This document shows, one piece after another, positions 55,306-64,000 of a DNA stretch of 64,000 nucleotides; positions within the stretch are counted from its first letter, which is position 1, and each line of letters begins with the position of its first letter. The position numbers were made by a program, and so were the translations under genes. Under the pieces are notes generated by a model. It did no database searches. It saw only the letters and a program-made list of their open reading frames with translations, and was not told where the DNA came from. Source of the DNA: an uncultured Faecalibacterium sp. (GTDB lineage: Bacteria; Bacillota; Clostridia; Oscillospirales; Ruminococcaceae); NCBI GenBank assembly GCA_934511465.1, contig CAKSWG010000004.1, positions 1-64,000 on the forward strand, read 5' to 3'.

Positions 55306-56073
55306 TTAAAGGGTATCCAATGCCTGCTGTGCGGCACGGATGTTTGCTTCGCTGGTCTGCCACACCTCAAACTCCGAGAAACCCGGCAGGCCCATGGGCA
55401 CGCCCTCGCGGCGGAAGGTCATGCGGCTTTGCAGCACCTGTTTGCCGGAAAGATGGAACGCCCGGACACCGGTCTGTGCGGCCAGAGCCGGGATGTTCTG
55501 GGCCGTGACACCGGCTCCCACCAGAATTTCCATACGGTCCCCTGCCTGCTGCACCAGCTTTTGCAGCAAAGCCGCGCCCTGCGGCGCACTGGCCGCCTGC
55601 CCGCTGGTAAGGATGGTGCAAAGGCCCAGCTCCTTTGCCGCTTCCAGTGCCGCAAAGGGATCGGCGCAGACGTCAAAGGCGCGGTGCAGGGTACACGCTG
55701 CCGGGCGGCCCGCCTTTTCTGCCGCTTTGCGCACCGCCGCATAAATGGGCCGCAGGGCATCCGTATCCAGCCCGCCTTCCGGGGTCAGCACACCGGTCAC
55801 GATGCCGTCTGCACCGGCCTGTACCAGCTCTGCGGCCAGCTGTTCCATCTGGGCAAGCTCATAGCTGTCGTAGCAGAAATCGCCAAAGCGGGGCCGCAGC
55901 AGCGCCCGCACCGGCAGGCCGGTCTCCGCTTTTACCTGCCGCACCAGCGCAAGGCTGGGCGTGGTGCCGCCAACAATGAGGTCTGCGCACAGCTCCAGTC
56001 GGCTTGCGCCGCCGCGCTTTGCCGCCAGCGCACTGGCGGTGCTGTCCACACACACTTCCAAGACTGCATGCAT
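55306..56073 (-). CDS. cutC: CutC family protein (copper homeostasis name)
   Basis: 255 residues with the family pattern: LEVCVDSTASALAAKRGGASRLELCADLIVGGTTPS, LLRPRFGDFCYDSYELAQM, GVLTPEGGLDTD, TLHRAFDVCADP, ILTSGQAASAPQGAALL and AFHLSGKQVLQS. CutC was linked to copper tolerance in E. coli, but the biochemical function of the TIM-barrel is not established. The start has SD GGAGGG. Confidence 0.94.
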   Translation of the reverse strand: MHAVLEVCVDSTASALAAKRGGASRLELCADLIVGGTTPSLALVRQVKAETGLPVRALLRPRFGDFCYDSYELAQMEQLAAELVQAGADGIVTGVLTPEGGLDTDALRPIYAAVRKAAEKAGRPAACTLHRAFDVCADPFAALEAAKELGLCTILTSGQAASAPQGAALLQKLVQQAGDRMEILVGAGVTAQNIPALAAQTGVRAFHLSGKQVLQSRMTFRREGVPMGLPGFSEFEVWQTSEANIRAAQQALDTL

Positions 56074-56155
56074 CCTGTTCCCTCCGTTTTGCCGGGCTGT
56101 GCCCGGTTTTTGGCTTCATTTTACCACATTTTCCGGGTTTGGAAAAGGCCGCCCA

Positions 56156-56202
56156 CGCAAAAAGGGCCGTGATGCAGGTTTTTGCCCGCGTCACAGCCCT
56201 TA
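56156..56202 (-). terminator. Terminator of the lacI-HAD operon
   Basis: AAGGGCTGTGAcGC pairs with GCaTCACGGCCCTT (two wobbles) and is followed by TTTTGCG on the minus strand, 10 nt after the HAD stop. Confidence 0.72.
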
Positions 56203-56212
56203 TTTTTCATAT

Positions 56213-57061
56213 TCAGATCAGTCCCAGCGCCTTGAACTCCTTTGCAATGCCGTCCTCATACACCGAGGGCGCAATGCGGTCGCAGCGCTTTTTCAGGTTT
56301 TCGGAACCGTTGGCCATGCACACGCTGATGCCTGCCACATCGGTCATTTGCAGGTCGTTGTCGCTGTCGCCAAAGCCGATGGTATCCGCCAGCGTGCAGC
56401 CCAGATGATCGCAGATTGCCTTGATGCCGGTGCCCTTATCGAACCTGCGGTTGATGAGCTCGCCGTTCACAAAGCCGTCGGTCAGGCTGTCCAGCTTGCT
56501 CTCACAGAACACGAACTGGTCCGCATAGAGCTGCTTTGCTTCGGCAAGGTCGCTTTCGTGGTCGGCAATGAACACGATCTTGTACAGCGGCTCACCCTTG
56601 TACGCAGAAAGCGGCGTGATGGACATGCCCTCTTCCATGGTCTTGCGCCAGCGCTCGGCTTCACTGTTCAGGCGCGTGCCGCGCTTTTTGTGGATAAAGC
56701 TCCACCGCTCGGCCATTTTGGTCCCGCCAAAGGTGGTATCGCGGGCTTCCAGCGTGCACTCCACCCCGTGGCGTTCCAGTGCCGCACGCACGCCCTCGGC
56801 CTGCTGCGGCTCCATGGGGATGTCCACCAGCACCTTGCCATCGCACAGCACATAACCGCCGGCGCTGCACACGGCACCTGCAAAGCAGCTGTGGCGCAGC
56901 AGCGGTTCGGTCATGCGGTAGTTGCGGCCGGTGCACAAAAAAAGCTTGTGGCCGTTCGCCTTGGCGCGGTCCAGTGCGGCCAGCGTGCTTTCCGGCACCA
57001 GCATATCACCCGGCGGCAGCAAGGTGCCGTCGATATCCAGAAAAATCAATTTACGTTCCAT
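56213..57061 (-). CDS. Cof-type HAD-superfamily phosphatase
   Basis: 282 residues with HAD motif I LIFLDIDGTLL (nucleophile Asp, about 8), motif II FLCTGRN (about 42), the type II cap domain, and motifs III/IV KGTGIKAICDHLG and GFGDSDNDLQMTDVAG (about 236). Cof-type enzymes dephosphorylate sugar phosphates and phosphorylated vitamins; the substrate is not predictable. SD AAGGAT. Co-transcribed with the lacI-type gene 15 nt upstream. Confidence 0.92.
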   Translation of the reverse strand: MERKLIFLDIDGTLLPPGDMLVPESTLAALDRAKANGHKLFLCTGRNYRMTEPLLRHSCFAGAVCSAGGYVLCDGKVLVDIPMEPQQAEGVRAALERHGVECTLEARDTTFGGTKMAERWSFIHKKRGTRLNSEAERWRKTMEEGMSITPLSAYKGEPLYKIVFIADHESDLAEAKQLYADQFVFCESKLDSLTDGFVNGELINRRFDKGTGIKAICDHLGCTLADTIGFGDSDNDLQMTDVAGISVCMANGSENLKKRCDRIAPSVYEDGIAKEFKALGLI

Positions 57062-57076
57062 TCTACGATCCTTTGT

Positions 57077-58066
57077 TTACAGGGAGCCGCGCTCCACAAC
57101 ACGATATCCCAGCGTCACCTGACGCACCGGGCCGCCACGGCCGCCCTCTTCCAGCATTTGCAGCAGCATCCGGGCTGCTTCCTGTCCCACCTGCTTCTGG
57201 TAAAAGTGTACCGTGGTCAGGCCCGGCGCGGTCACGCTGTCGGCCCAGCTGTCGCCGACGCCTGCAAGGCCAACATCCTGCCCCACCTGCCGCCCGGCTT
57301 CCCGGAGGGCACGCATGGCACCAAAGGCCACGGTATCGGTCACGCAGAGCACGCCGTCCAGATCCGGACAGCGGGCCAGCAGTTCCTGCATGCAGCGCCG
57401 GCCTTCCTCCATGGTGAACGCATTGCAGCAGATGCGGGGCAGCTGGCCGCCATCCAGCCCGGCGGCGTTCAGTGCATCCTGCACGCCTTCACGGCGCTGC
57501 ACGCCGGTGGCGTCGTCCCGCTCGGTGCCGCCAATGTACACGATCTTTTTGCGGCCATGCTCCAGCATCCGCTGGGCAAGCTCCCGGACAGCGGCGCGGT
57601 CATCGTTGTAAACGCAGGCCGTTTCCGCAAAGCGCTGGCCCGTGACCACCACCGGCACACGGCAGCTCTGCAAAGCCTTTGCCAGCTGCGGCGTATAATA
57701 GCTGCCCAGCAGGATGATGCCCGCCACATGGTTGCGCTGCATGACCGTCAGATAGCCCAGTTCCCGCTGAGAGTCCAGCTCGGTGTTGCCCAGCAAAAGC
57801 AGGTAGTTCCGGGTGTCCAGCTCGCTGGCGATGCCGGCGGTGATCTGCCCCACTGACTGGGAGCCGATGCTGGGCACAATGACACCTACCTGATTCACTT
57901 TGCCGGTGCGCAGGGTCTGGGCTGCGGCATCCGGACGATAGCCGGTCTTTTCCACCACTTCGTGGATGGCGGCGCGTTTCTGCTCGCTCAGCGGGCCGCC
58001 GTTCAGGTAGCGGCTGACGGCTGCGCTGGAAACACCTGCCATTTTTGCAATATCACTGATGGTCAT
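57077..58066 (-). CDS. LacI-family transcriptional regulator
   Basis: 329 residues. An N-terminal helix-turn-helix (TISDIAKMAGVSSAAVSRYLNGGPLSEQKRAAIHEVVEKTGYRPDAAAQTLRTG) is followed by a periplasmic-binding-protein-like effector domain (VGVIVPSIGSQSVGQITAGI, GIILLGSYY, VYNDDRAAVRELAQRML, DGVLCVTDTVAFGAMRAL, VGLAGVGDSWADSVTAPGLTTV). The target is probably its own promoter, where a LacI-type operator sits. An upstream ATG reading is rejected because it lies in the operator. The effector is likely a sugar, perhaps the substrate or product of the Cof-type phosphatase next to it; inference. Confidence 0.92.
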   Translation of the reverse strand: MTISDIAKMAGVSSAAVSRYLNGGPLSEQKRAAIHEVVEKTGYRPDAAAQTLRTGKVNQVGVIVPSIGSQSVGQITAGIASELDTRNYLLLLGNTELDSQRELGYLTVMQRNHVAGIILLGSYYTPQLAKALQSCRVPVVVTGQRFAETACVYNDDRAAVRELAQRMLEHGRKKIVYIGGTERDDATGVQRREGVQDALNAAGLDGGQLPRICCNAFTMEEGRRCMQELLARCPDLDGVLCVTDTVAFGAMRALREAGRQVGQDVGLAGVGDSWADSVTAPGLTTVHFYQKQVGQEAARMLLQMLEEGGRGGPVRQVTLGYRVVERGSL

Positions 58067-58102
58067 TTGCGGTACTTCTCTCTTTTGGGATGCATGGATA
58101 TG

Positions 58103-58116
58103 TGTAAACGTTTTCA
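58103..58116. promoter_or_regulatory. LacI/CcpA-type operator overlapping the regulator's transcript start
   Basis: TGTAAACGTTTTCA, a near-perfect 14-bp palindrome that fits both LacI-family and cre consensus. It lies just downstream of the -10 of the regulator gene. Confidence 0.75.
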
Positions 58117-58121
58117 TGTTT

Positions 58122-58150
58122 ATTATAAGCCGCTTTCACCCATCCTGCAA
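58122..58150 (-). promoter_or_regulatory. Promoter of the lacI-HAD operon
   Basis: TTGCAG (58145-58150), a 17-bp spacer and TATAAT (58122-58127) on the minus strand. Confidence 0.8.
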
Positions 58151-58249
58151 GAGGTGCTTTTCCCGGTTTATCCCGGAAGTATTTTTATTTTTCTGGCCAC
58201 TGTGTACAAAAGACGGCCTTTTGCTTTTTTTGAAAAACACCTGTTTTCC

Positions 58250-58272
58250 AAAAAAGCAGCCGTTCAGGCTGC
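58250..58272 (-). terminator. Terminator of the HEPN-like gene, overlapping its stop
   Basis: GCAGCC/GGCTGC (58256-58261/58267-58272) with a 5-base loop and a TTTTTTGG tail on the minus strand; the stop codon lies in the loop. Confidence 0.65.
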
Positions 58273-59061
58273 GCCCATGCTCCAAGCCCGCACCAGTAAA
58301 CCCAGCACCAGCGCCGCCAGCAGCACGATCATCACAGCCTTATTGCTGGAGCTTTTCTGTTTTTTATTCCGGTTTATATTGCTGCGGCCTTTTGCAGAGC
58401 TGCTGTGGGCCGCGGTGTTCCTGCCGCCGGAGCGGGAGCCGTTTGTTTTGCGGCTCTGGCTGCTGCGTGCAGGCGCAGGCTTGCTGCTCTGACGCTGGGA
58501 GCTGCGGGCCGCAGGCGCTTCCTCTGCGGCCCGGCTGGCAGCAATGGGCTCCTTTGCGCCGCATCGGGCCAGATACTCCTCCGCTTCACGGTAATAGCGG
58601 GCCAGCTCGTTCTCGCGCAGAGCGGTGCCCGCATAGCCCTCTTCCAGACATTCCACCGCTTCGTTGAACAAAATAGCTGCCTGTGCCGCGTCGGTGTGGT
58701 CGGCGGCATGGGCCGCCTGATTGCGGGCCGTGCGCACAGCATTGCAGGCGCGGCGGGCCGCGGCAGGGTTTGCGGTGTTGCCCAGCAAGTCCAAAGGCTT
58801 GGCAGCATCCTTTTCCGGGTCCAGCAGCACCCGCATACAGATGGTGGTGTCCAGCTGCTGCCAGCTGTTTTTACCGGAGAGGTCCGGCATACGGTCGTAG
58901 TATTCCGGGCTTTCCTGCCGGCGCTGGGCAATGTGGTCCAGCAGAGCGCCCAGACTGTGGGAACCGGGCTTTTTTTCCCAGTGCCAGCGCAGCAGGCGGC
59001 GGCTGATCTCATCGCAGGCGGTCTTGATCTCAAACGCAGCCTGCAAAGCTTCCTGCGGCAT
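58264..59061 (-). CDS. Tail-anchored protein with HEPN-like N-terminal domain, function unknown
   Basis: 265 residues. Helical N-terminal 160 residues contain VRTARNQAAHAADHTD (about 108-123), an RNxxxH motif as in HEPN ribonuclease/antitoxin folds, particularly the Swt1-like type, followed by a helix (AAILFNEAVECLEEGY). Residues 175-240 are low-complexity, basic and Ser/Asn-rich, and the C-terminus is one transmembrane helix (AVMIVLLAALVLGLLVRAW). No partner toxin/antitoxin gene lies next to it. SD AAGGAGG is good. The HEPN assignment rests on a short motif and the helical setting. Confidence 0.5.
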   Translation of the reverse strand: MPQEALQAAFEIKTACDEISRRLLRWHWEKKPGSHSLGALLDHIAQRRQESPEYYDRMPDLSGKNSWQQLDTTICMRVLLDPEKDAAKPLDLLGNTANPAAARRACNAVRTARNQAAHAADHTDAAQAAILFNEAVECLEEGYAGTALRENELARYYREAEEYLARCGAKEPIAASRAAEEAPAARSSQRQSSKPAPARSSQSRKTNGSRSGGRNTAAHSSSAKGRSNINRNKKQKSSSNKAVMIVLLAALVLGLLVRAWSMGAA

Positions 59062-59085
59062 TGTGATCCCTCCTTCTTTTTATGC

Positions 59086-59119
59086 AAAAAGCGGAGAAGG
59101 CGCATATACCCTCTCCGCT
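59086..59119 (-). terminator. Terminator of the tilS-hpt-ftsH-zinc-ribbon operon
   Basis: AGCGGAGA pairs with TCTCCGCT (59090-59097/59112-59119), followed by TTTTTGC on the minus strand, 12 nt after the zinc-ribbon gene stop. Confidence 0.75.
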
Positions 59120-59131
59120 GCTGTTTGTGGT

Positions 59132-60166
59132 TTACAGTACGAACTGGTAGTACACGAAGCCGCACAGCGCTACCGCTGCGCAGATGATCGCGGTGATGGG
59201 CGGCACCCAGCGGATCAGTGCTTCGGCCACACTGTCACGCTCGTCCTCGTACTCCTCGTCGTCATAGTCGGGCTCCGGCTGCTGGGGCACAGGCTGTGCG
59301 CGGCGGGCAGCAGGCATCACGCGGGTGCCCTCGTCCGCCCCGGTATGTGCGGCATTGCCCGGGAACTGCGCCCGCACACTGTCGTCCAGCACGCGGGTCT
59401 GCTCTGCGGCAGGCTGGGCCTGTACAGGCTGCGGACGGCGCGGTGCACCCACGATGCGGGTGGGCTCCTCCTGTGCCGGCTGCACAGGGGCTGCCCCCAC
59501 GATGCGGGTCGGCTCCTCGGGCTGCGGCTCCAGCGGCGTTTCCAGCTCCTGCTGCGCCTGTGCAGGCTGTTCCGGCTGCAACAAAGTGTTCAGCGCATTT
59601 TGCAGCAGGATGCGGTCACAGCCGCACTCCGAGCAATACACGGTATCCTCTTCCTTCGGGTGGAAGGCACCGCAGGCACAGTACCAGCCGTTCTCGAACA
59701 CCTGCGGCTGATACTTCAGCTCCGGGCGGTTCATGCGGGTCTCCAGCGCCTTTTCCAGTTCTGCGGACAGGCGCTTGGGGGCGGGCAGGCGCACGCGCCG
59801 GATGGCGTCCAGATGCACCACACGCTTGCCGTTGTACACGTTGCACAGCGAAACATCCACGCTGGTGATGGCCTTGGACGTGACGAACACGGCGTCATCC
59901 ATGCCGAACAGCTCGCCGGGCTTCACTTCCAGATCGCGGTACTCGAACCGGTCCTCGCACAGGATCACGCCGTCCACGCCCTTGCACTTGAAGTGGATCT
60001 CCAGCGCGGTCAGCGTCACCTTGGAAATGTTCTTAAAGGTCAGACAGACCGCGTGCTCGCCGCTGCTATCCCCCTTGAGCAGCTCCACGCAGACGAACTG
60101 CACCGGGCTGCCGGGGGTGTAATAGTTTGCGCGGGTCCGTGCAACCAGATCAAAATTTTCCTCCAC
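59132..60166 (-). CDS. Membrane-anchored zinc-ribbon protein with repeated Thr-Arg motifs
   Basis: 344 residues. The N-terminal 140 residues form a beta-rich domain (VQFVCVELLKGDSSGEHAVC, LTFKNISKVTLTALEIHFKC). A zinc ribbon follows at about 162-185 (CACGAF..YCSECGCD). The Pro/Gln/Glu-rich middle repeats EEPTRIVGA twice, then EQTRVLD and EGTRVMPA. One transmembrane helix closes the C-terminus (ITAIICAAVALCGFVYYQFVL). GTG start with SD AAAGGAG. It lies 29 nt after ftsH. Function unknown; the repeated T-R-(I/V) motifs are reminiscent of phospho-Thr ligands of FHA domains. Confidence 0.65.
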   Translation of the reverse strand: MEENFDLVARTRANYYTPGSPVQFVCVELLKGDSSGEHAVCLTFKNISKVTLTALEIHFKCKGVDGVILCEDRFEYRDLEVKPGELFGMDDAVFVTSKAITSVDVSLCNVYNGKRVVHLDAIRRVRLPAPKRLSAELEKALETRMNRPELKYQPQVFENGWYCACGAFHPKEEDTVYCSECGCDRILLQNALNTLLQPEQPAQAQQELETPLEPQPEEPTRIVGAAPVQPAQEEPTRIVGAPRRPQPVQAQPAAEQTRVLDDSVRAQFPGNAAHTGADEGTRVMPAARRAQPVPQQPEPDYDDEEYEDERDSVAEALIRWVPPITAIICAAVALCGFVYYQFVL

Positions 60167-60195
60167 GACACTCGCTCCTTTCCGTTTGGGTCAAA

Positions 60196-62355
60196 TCAGT
60201 TCTGCGGGTCCTGCGTGTCCGGGGCTTCCGGTGCAGGCGGGACAGGCATCTGCTCTGCCGTTTCCGCCTGCTGGGCAGGCTCGGCTTTTTCCGCCATCTC
60301 GGCAGGCTGGGCCTGCTCGGCGGCTTCGGCAGGTGCAGGCTGCACGGTCTGCGCCGGCTGCTGGGGCTCATCGCCTTCACGCGGGGGCAGGGTGCCGCCG
60401 GCCATGATGGTGTTGAACTCCTGCTCGTTGAGCTTTTCGCGCTCCATCAGGGCCTTTGCCAGCGCGTGCAGCTGATCGATGTGCTCGGTCAGGGTGCGGC
60501 GGCAGGTCTCGTAGGCTTCGTCGATGATATCCCGCATCTCGCCGTCGATCTCGGCAGCGGTGGTCTCGCTGTAGCCCTTGCCCTGACCGAGGTCACGGCC
60601 AAGGAAGGTCTCTTCCTGCGAGGTGCCGTACACCACAGGGCCAAGCCGCTCCGAGAAGCCGTACTTGGTGATCATCTGGCGGGCAATGTTGGTGGCCTGC
60701 TGCAAATCGTTGGAAGCACCGGTGGAGATATCCTCCAAGATCAGCTGCTCGGCCACACGGCCGCCCAGACTGGAAACGATATCCTCAAACATTTCGCCCT
60801 TGGTCACATAGCTGCGGTCTTTTTCCGGCAGATACATGGTATAGCCGCCAGCCTGACCGCGGGGGATGATGGTGATCTCGTGCACGCGGGGGTGATGCTT
60901 GCAGTAGAAGCCTGCCACTGCGTGGCCAGCTTCGTGGTAAGCGGTAAGTTTTTTCTCCTCGGGGGTCACAACGCGGCTCTTCTTTTCGGGGCCGGCCATC
61001 ACCTTCATGGAAGCTTCCTCGATATCCTCCATGGTAATGGCCTTGCGGCTGCGGCGTGCAGCCAGCAGAGCCGCTTCGTTGACAAGGTTCTCAAGGTCTG
61101 CGCCCGCAAAGCCTGCGGTGCGCTGTGCGATCACCCTGAGGGAGACATCCGGGGCCAAGGGCTTATTCTTGGTGTGGACCTTCAGGATCTCTTCACGGCC
61201 CTTGACGTCCGGCAGGCCCACATACACCTGACGGTCAAAGCGGCCCGGCCGCAGCAGGGCCTTATCCAGAATATCGGCGCGGTTGGTGGCCGCCATGACG
61301 ATGATGCCGTCGTTGGCCTCAAAGCCGTCCATTTCCACCAGCAGCTGGTTCAGGGTCTGCTCACGCTCATCGTGGCCGCCGCCAAGGCCGGCGCCGCGCT
61401 GACGGCCCACCGCATCGATCTCATCAATAAAGATGATGCAGGGCATGGTCTTTTTGGCCTTGTCGAACAGGTCGCGCACGCGGGATGCACCCACGCCCAC
61501 GTACATTTCCACAAAGTCGGAACCGGAGATGGAATAGAACGGCACACCGGCTTCACCGGCGCAGGCACGGGCCAGCAGGGTCTTACCGGTACCCGGAGGG
61601 CCCACCAGCAGCACGCCGTGGGGGATGCGGGCACCCAGAGAGTTGAACTTTTCGGGGCTCTTGAGGAACTCCACAACTTCCCTTAGCTCTTCTTTTTCCT
61701 CATCCTCACCGGCCACATCGGCAAAGGTGGCCGTTTTTTTGTTCTCGTGCTCGTCCTTTACCTTGGCCTTGCCAACGTTCATGATGCCACCGCCGCCGGC
61801 GCCGCCGCGCATCATGGAGAACAGCAAAAAGCCGGTGCAGCCCAGCATAGCCAGATAGAACAGGATCTCCATCCAGGGGATGCTCTCCTTGACGGGGGTG
61901 TAATCGTACACCATGGGGGCATCCGGGTTTGCTTCGTCATAGGCGGCAATGTAGTCGCCCACATACTTGACGAACATGGAGGCATACGGCAGCTTGTAGC
62001 GCACGGTCACGGTGCCGTCGCTGTTCTTCTGCGCAGCAGAGGCCGTGTCGTCCGAAGAGGACAGCATGCCGCTCAGCAGGCCGCCGGTGGCCTGCTGCGT
62101 GCTCTGGGAAGTGGTATCCGGCAGGGGCAGGTCATTCTTGCCGCCTTCCTTGAGGTTCATGGTGATCACGCCGGTGTTCAGGTCCAGCGAGAACTGCGTG
62201 ACCTGCAAGCTTTCAAAGTAGTGCACCACGGTGGAATAGGCCATGGACGAGCTGCCGGAGGAACCGGTGCCGCCCAGTACCGACCAGACCATCAGCACAG
62301 CTGCCAGCGCAAGCGCAAGGATCAGCGGATTGAAACGGGGTCTTTTGGATTGCAA
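60196..62355 (-). CDS. ftsH: ATP-dependent zinc metalloprotease FtsH
   Basis: About 719 residues. Two transmembrane helices (about 10-30 and 165-182) flank an external domain; then AAA+ ATPase with Walker A GPPGTGKT (about 252), Walker [15 protein letters not shown]-type [20 protein letters not shown], and the protease domain with zinc motif HEAGHA (about 470). It degrades misassembled membrane proteins and regulators. Start set at TTG 62355 because SD GGAG lies 9 nt upstream; a TTG at 62364 is too close to it. The C-terminal 60 residues are Ala/Glu/Pro/Gln-rich and unusually long. Confidence 0.95.
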   Translation of the reverse strand: MQSKRPRFNPLILALALAAVLMVWSVLGGTGSSGSSSMAYSTVVHYFESLQVTQFSLDLNTGVITMNLKEGGKNDLPLPDTTSQSTQQATGGLLSGMLSSSDDTASAAQKNSDGTVTVRYKLPYASMFVKYVGDYIAAYDEANPDAPMVYDYTPVKESIPWMEILFYLAMLGCTGFLLFSMMRGGAGGGGIMNVGKAKVKDEHENKKTATFADVAGEDEEKEELREVVEFLKSPEKFNSLGARIPHGVLLVGPPGTGKTLLARACAGEAGVPFYSISGSDFVEMYVGVGASRVRDLFDKAKKTMPCIIFIDEIDAVGRQRGAGLGGGHDEREQTLNQLLVEMDGFEANDGIIVMAATNRADILDKALLRPGRFDRQVYVGLPDVKGREEILKVHTKNKPLAPDVSLRVIAQRTAGFAGADLENLVNEAALLAARRSRKAITMEDIEEASMKVMAGPEKKSRVVTPEEKKLTAYHEAGHAVAGFYCKHHPRVHEITIIPRGQAGGYTMYLPEKDRSYVTKGEMFEDIVSSLGGRVAEQLILEDISTGASNDLQQATNIARQMITKYGFSERLGPVVYGTSQEETFLGRDLGQGKGYSETTAAEIDGEMRDIIDEAYETCRRTLTEHIDQLHALAKALMEREKLNEQEFNTIMAGGTLPPREGDEPQQPAQTVQPAPAEAAEQAQPAEMAEKAEPAQQAETAEQMPVPPAPEAPDTQDPQN

Positions 62356-62397
62356 AAAAATCAACTCCAGTTCTTGGATGAATTATGATAGGAGAAC

Positions 62398-62946
62398 TTA
62401 CTTCTCGTAGACTTCGGGCTTCAGCACGCCCACATAGGGCAGGTTGCGGTATTTTTCATCGTAGTCAAGACCATAGCCCACCACGAACTCATCCGGCACC
62501 TGAAAGCCCTCGTAATCGGGCTGGATGTTGGCCTTGCGGCGGCTGGGCTTGTCCAGAATGGTGCAGATCTTCACCGAGTTCGGGTTGCGCATCTTGAGCA
62601 TGGGCACAAGGTTGGAGAGGGTGACGCCGGTGTCCAGAATATCCTCCACGATCAGCACATCCTTGCCGGACAGATCGCCGTCCAGATCCTTGATGATCTT
62701 CACAAGGCCGCTGGTGACGGTGTTGCTGCCGCCGTAGCTGGACACCACCATAAAATCGATGCTGCACGGGATGCTTACCGCGCGCATCAGGTCGGCCATA
62801 AACACCACCGAACCCTTGAGGATGGACACCAGCACAAGGTTTTTGCCCTCGTAGTCCCTGCTGATCTGTGCACCCAGCTCAGCCACTTTTGCCTTCAGCT
62901 CTTCTTCACTGACCAGAACGGTCTTGATATCATCATGCATACTCAT
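62398..62946 (-). CDS. hpt: Hypoxanthine phosphoribosyltransferase
   Basis: 182 residues. Purine salvage to IMP/GMP. Motifs: [28 protein letters not shown], the PRPP-binding [17 protein letters not shown] (about 100) and [25 protein letters not shown]. The ATG has SD GGGAGG and overlaps the tilS stop by ATGA; in Bacillus, tilS-hpt-ftsH is also contiguous. Confidence 0.96.
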   Translation of the reverse strand: MSMHDDIKTVLVSEEELKAKVAELGAQISRDYEGKNLVLVSILKGSVVFMADLMRAVSIPCSIDFMVVSSYGGSNTVTSGLVKIIKDLDGDLSGKDVLIVEDILDTGVTLSNLVPMLKMRNPNSVKICTILDKPSRRKANIQPDYEGFQVPDEFVVGYGLDYDEKYRNLPYVGVLKPEVYEK

Positions 62947-64000
62947 GATAGTTCCTCCCTATGTTCCATTTCCATCTGCAACACCTGTACCGTGCCCTCA
63001 CAGGGGGCAAGGCCCTCGGCAAAGCCTGTGCCGCAGACCCAAAGCACTTCATTGCCCGCCGCAAGCAGCGGCAGCCGGTCCCGCTCCTGCACCGGGATGC
63101 CCGCTTCGTTCATCCACTTGCGCAGGCGGTTGTGCACGCGGCGTCCCGCCGGGCGGTAGACATCCCCCGGCTGGCGGGTGCGCAGCACAAGACCAGCATA
63201 CAACGTAGTTATTCTAGCATAATCCGCCTGATTTTTTAAGTCTTTTTTATGAACGACTTGTATTTTTTCTTCAAAATCCGCCGCAAAAAGCCCTGCCGTC
63301 ACCTTCCAGCCGCCTGCAAAGCGGTATTCGGCCTGTTTTTCCGGCACAAAAAGCCAGCTTTCGGGCTGCGGCGCGGTCTGCCGCTGCGGCAGCTCCGGCA
63401 TTTCTTCCTGCCAGAAAAAGCCGTTCCCGGCACAAAAGCGCACCCGCTCCGTCAGCTGCACCGCACCGCTGCCGCGCCGCACAAGGCCGCACAGCAGCTT
63501 CACGTATTTTTCCTCGGCGTCCCGCACGGGGGCGGTCAGCAAATGCATGGCGGCTTCCAAAACAGGCGCATCCGCAGCGGAAAGCGGACCCAGCCGCCAT
63601 GCGGCGCAGGCTTCCGGGCTTTTGATGGCAGCCTGTGCCGCATCCAGACGTGCGCCAGAAAGCAGCTCTTCCGCTTTCCGGGCAAAATAGGCGTCGGCGC
63701 GGGCCGCCTTTTCACAAAAGCGGGCCAGATTTTCCACCGCTGCGCCGTTGGTGCTCTGCAAAGCGGGCAGCGCCGCACGACGCACCCGGTTGCGGGCGTA
63801 GGCATCGGTCTCGTTGGTCTCGTCCGTCACCCAGCGCTGCCCGGCCGCACGGCAGAACGCCTCGGTATCGGCCCGGGTCAGTTCCAGCAGAGGCCGCAGG
63901 TAGCATCCGCGTTTGGGCCGGATGCCCGCCGCGCCGTGCAGCCCGGTGCCCCGGGCCAGCCGCAGCAGCAATGTTTCGGCCTGATCATTTGCAGTATGGG
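62943..64000 (-). CDS. tilS: tRNA(Ile)-lysidine synthetase, C-terminal part (5' end outside window)
   Basis: About 352 residues visible; the N-terminal PP-loop lies beyond the right edge. The visible part starts with [19 protein letters not shown], the conserved ATP-binding follow-on of TilS, then [25 protein letters not shown] and [18 protein letters not shown], and a C-terminal TilS domain ([43 protein letters not shown]). It converts the wobble base C34 of tRNA-Ile to lysidine. First known gene of the hpt-ftsH operon. Confidence 0.94.
   Translation of the reverse strand, partial: HTANDQAETLLLRLARGTGLHGAAGIRPKRGCYLRPLLELTRADTEAFCRAAGQRWVTDETNETDAYARNRVRRAALPALQSTNGAAVENLARFCEKAARADAYFARKAEELLSGARLDAAQAAIKSPEACAAWRLGPLSAADAPVLEAAMHLLTAPVRDAEEKYVKLLCGLVRRGSGAVQLTERVRFCAGNGFFWQEEMPELPQRQTAPQPESWLFVPEKQAEYRFAGGWKVTAGLFAADFEEKIQVVHKKDLKNQADYARITTLYAGLVLRTRQPGDVYRPAGRRVHNRLRKWMNEAGIPVQERDRLPLLAAGNEVLWVCGTGFAEGLAPCEGTVQVLQMEMEHREELS

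Noticed and set aside
58067-58117. Upstream ATG start for the LacI regulator
   Set aside because: Falls in the operator close to the predicted transcript start; the ATG at 58066 gives the standard HTH N-terminus.

Overview
The window is 64 kb of GC-rich, gene-dense chromosome from a low-GC-type (Firmicutes/Bacillota) lineage that has become GC-rich. Gene order is Bacillus/Clostridia-like: mazG-hup-yabO-yabP-yabQ-divIC-S1, tilS-hpt-ftsH, a glmS ribozyme ahead of glmS, and cdaA-cdaR. Together with the export cassette at the left edge and the overall gene repertoire, this suggests a gut Oscillospirales/Ruminococcaceae organism, most likely Faecalibacterium or a close relative. The genus is an inference, not something read directly. 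I see no tRNA or rRNA gene, prophage, insertion sequence, CRISPR array or resistance island.

Layout, left to right. (1) 1-4.9 kb, plus strand: the end of a bacteriocin-type ABC exporter cut by the window edge, a GyrI-like small protein, an HlyD-like adaptor and a secreted or anchored protein with three Big2 Ig-like domains. (2) 5-8.6 kb, minus: glmS behind a glmS ribozyme, a membrane protein and a DUF5685-type protein. (3) 8.8-13.3 kb, minus: an RNA methyltransferase and the yab/divIC/hup/mazG cluster. (4) 13.4-28.4 kb, minus: a zinc-ribbon protein, then an apparent 11-gene operon from ispDF through cdaA, cdaR, an FAD oxidoreductase, xpaC-like, recJ, rel, dtd, a metallo-beta-lactamase-fold gene and hemZ to a uridine kinase-like gene. 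This puts c-di-AMP and (p)ppGpp synthesis behind one recognisable promoter. (5) 28.4-35.3 kb: a phosphohexomutase, a DUF6514-like protein, comM on the plus strand behind a perfect consensus promoter, and the trkA-trkH potassium uptake pair.

(6) 35.4-43.5 kb, minus: a nucleoside module. It holds pyrimidine-nucleoside phosphorylase, a BmpA/NupO/NupP/NupQ-type nucleoside importer, cytidine deaminase and purine-nucleoside phosphorylase; phosphopentomutase lies 8 kb away. Imported nucleosides would be split and deaminated, and the pentose phosphate sent to glycolysis. (7) 43.6-47.1 kb: an M23/LysM/G5 cell-wall hydrolase, an RluD-type pseudouridine synthase, and the RNase P RNA gene transcribed divergently from it. 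(8) 47.2-55.3 kb: nadE, a NusG-domain-II protein, an LCP ligase-family protein, deoB, pyruvate kinase and luxS. (9) 55.3-64 kb, minus: cutC, a lacI-type regulator with a Cof-type phosphatase, a membrane-anchored HEPN-like protein, and a tilS-hpt-ftsH-zinc-ribbon operon cut by the right edge.

Regulatory sequence is unusually legible. Many promoters fit TTGCA(A/T/G)-N17-TATAAT with exactly 17 bp of spacer. rnpB and the pseudouridine synthase appear to share one palindromic -35 hexamer. Several genes have GTG or TTG starts that are decided by Shine-Dalgarno or promoter position. All promoters, terminators and operators are read by eye and have not been tested.
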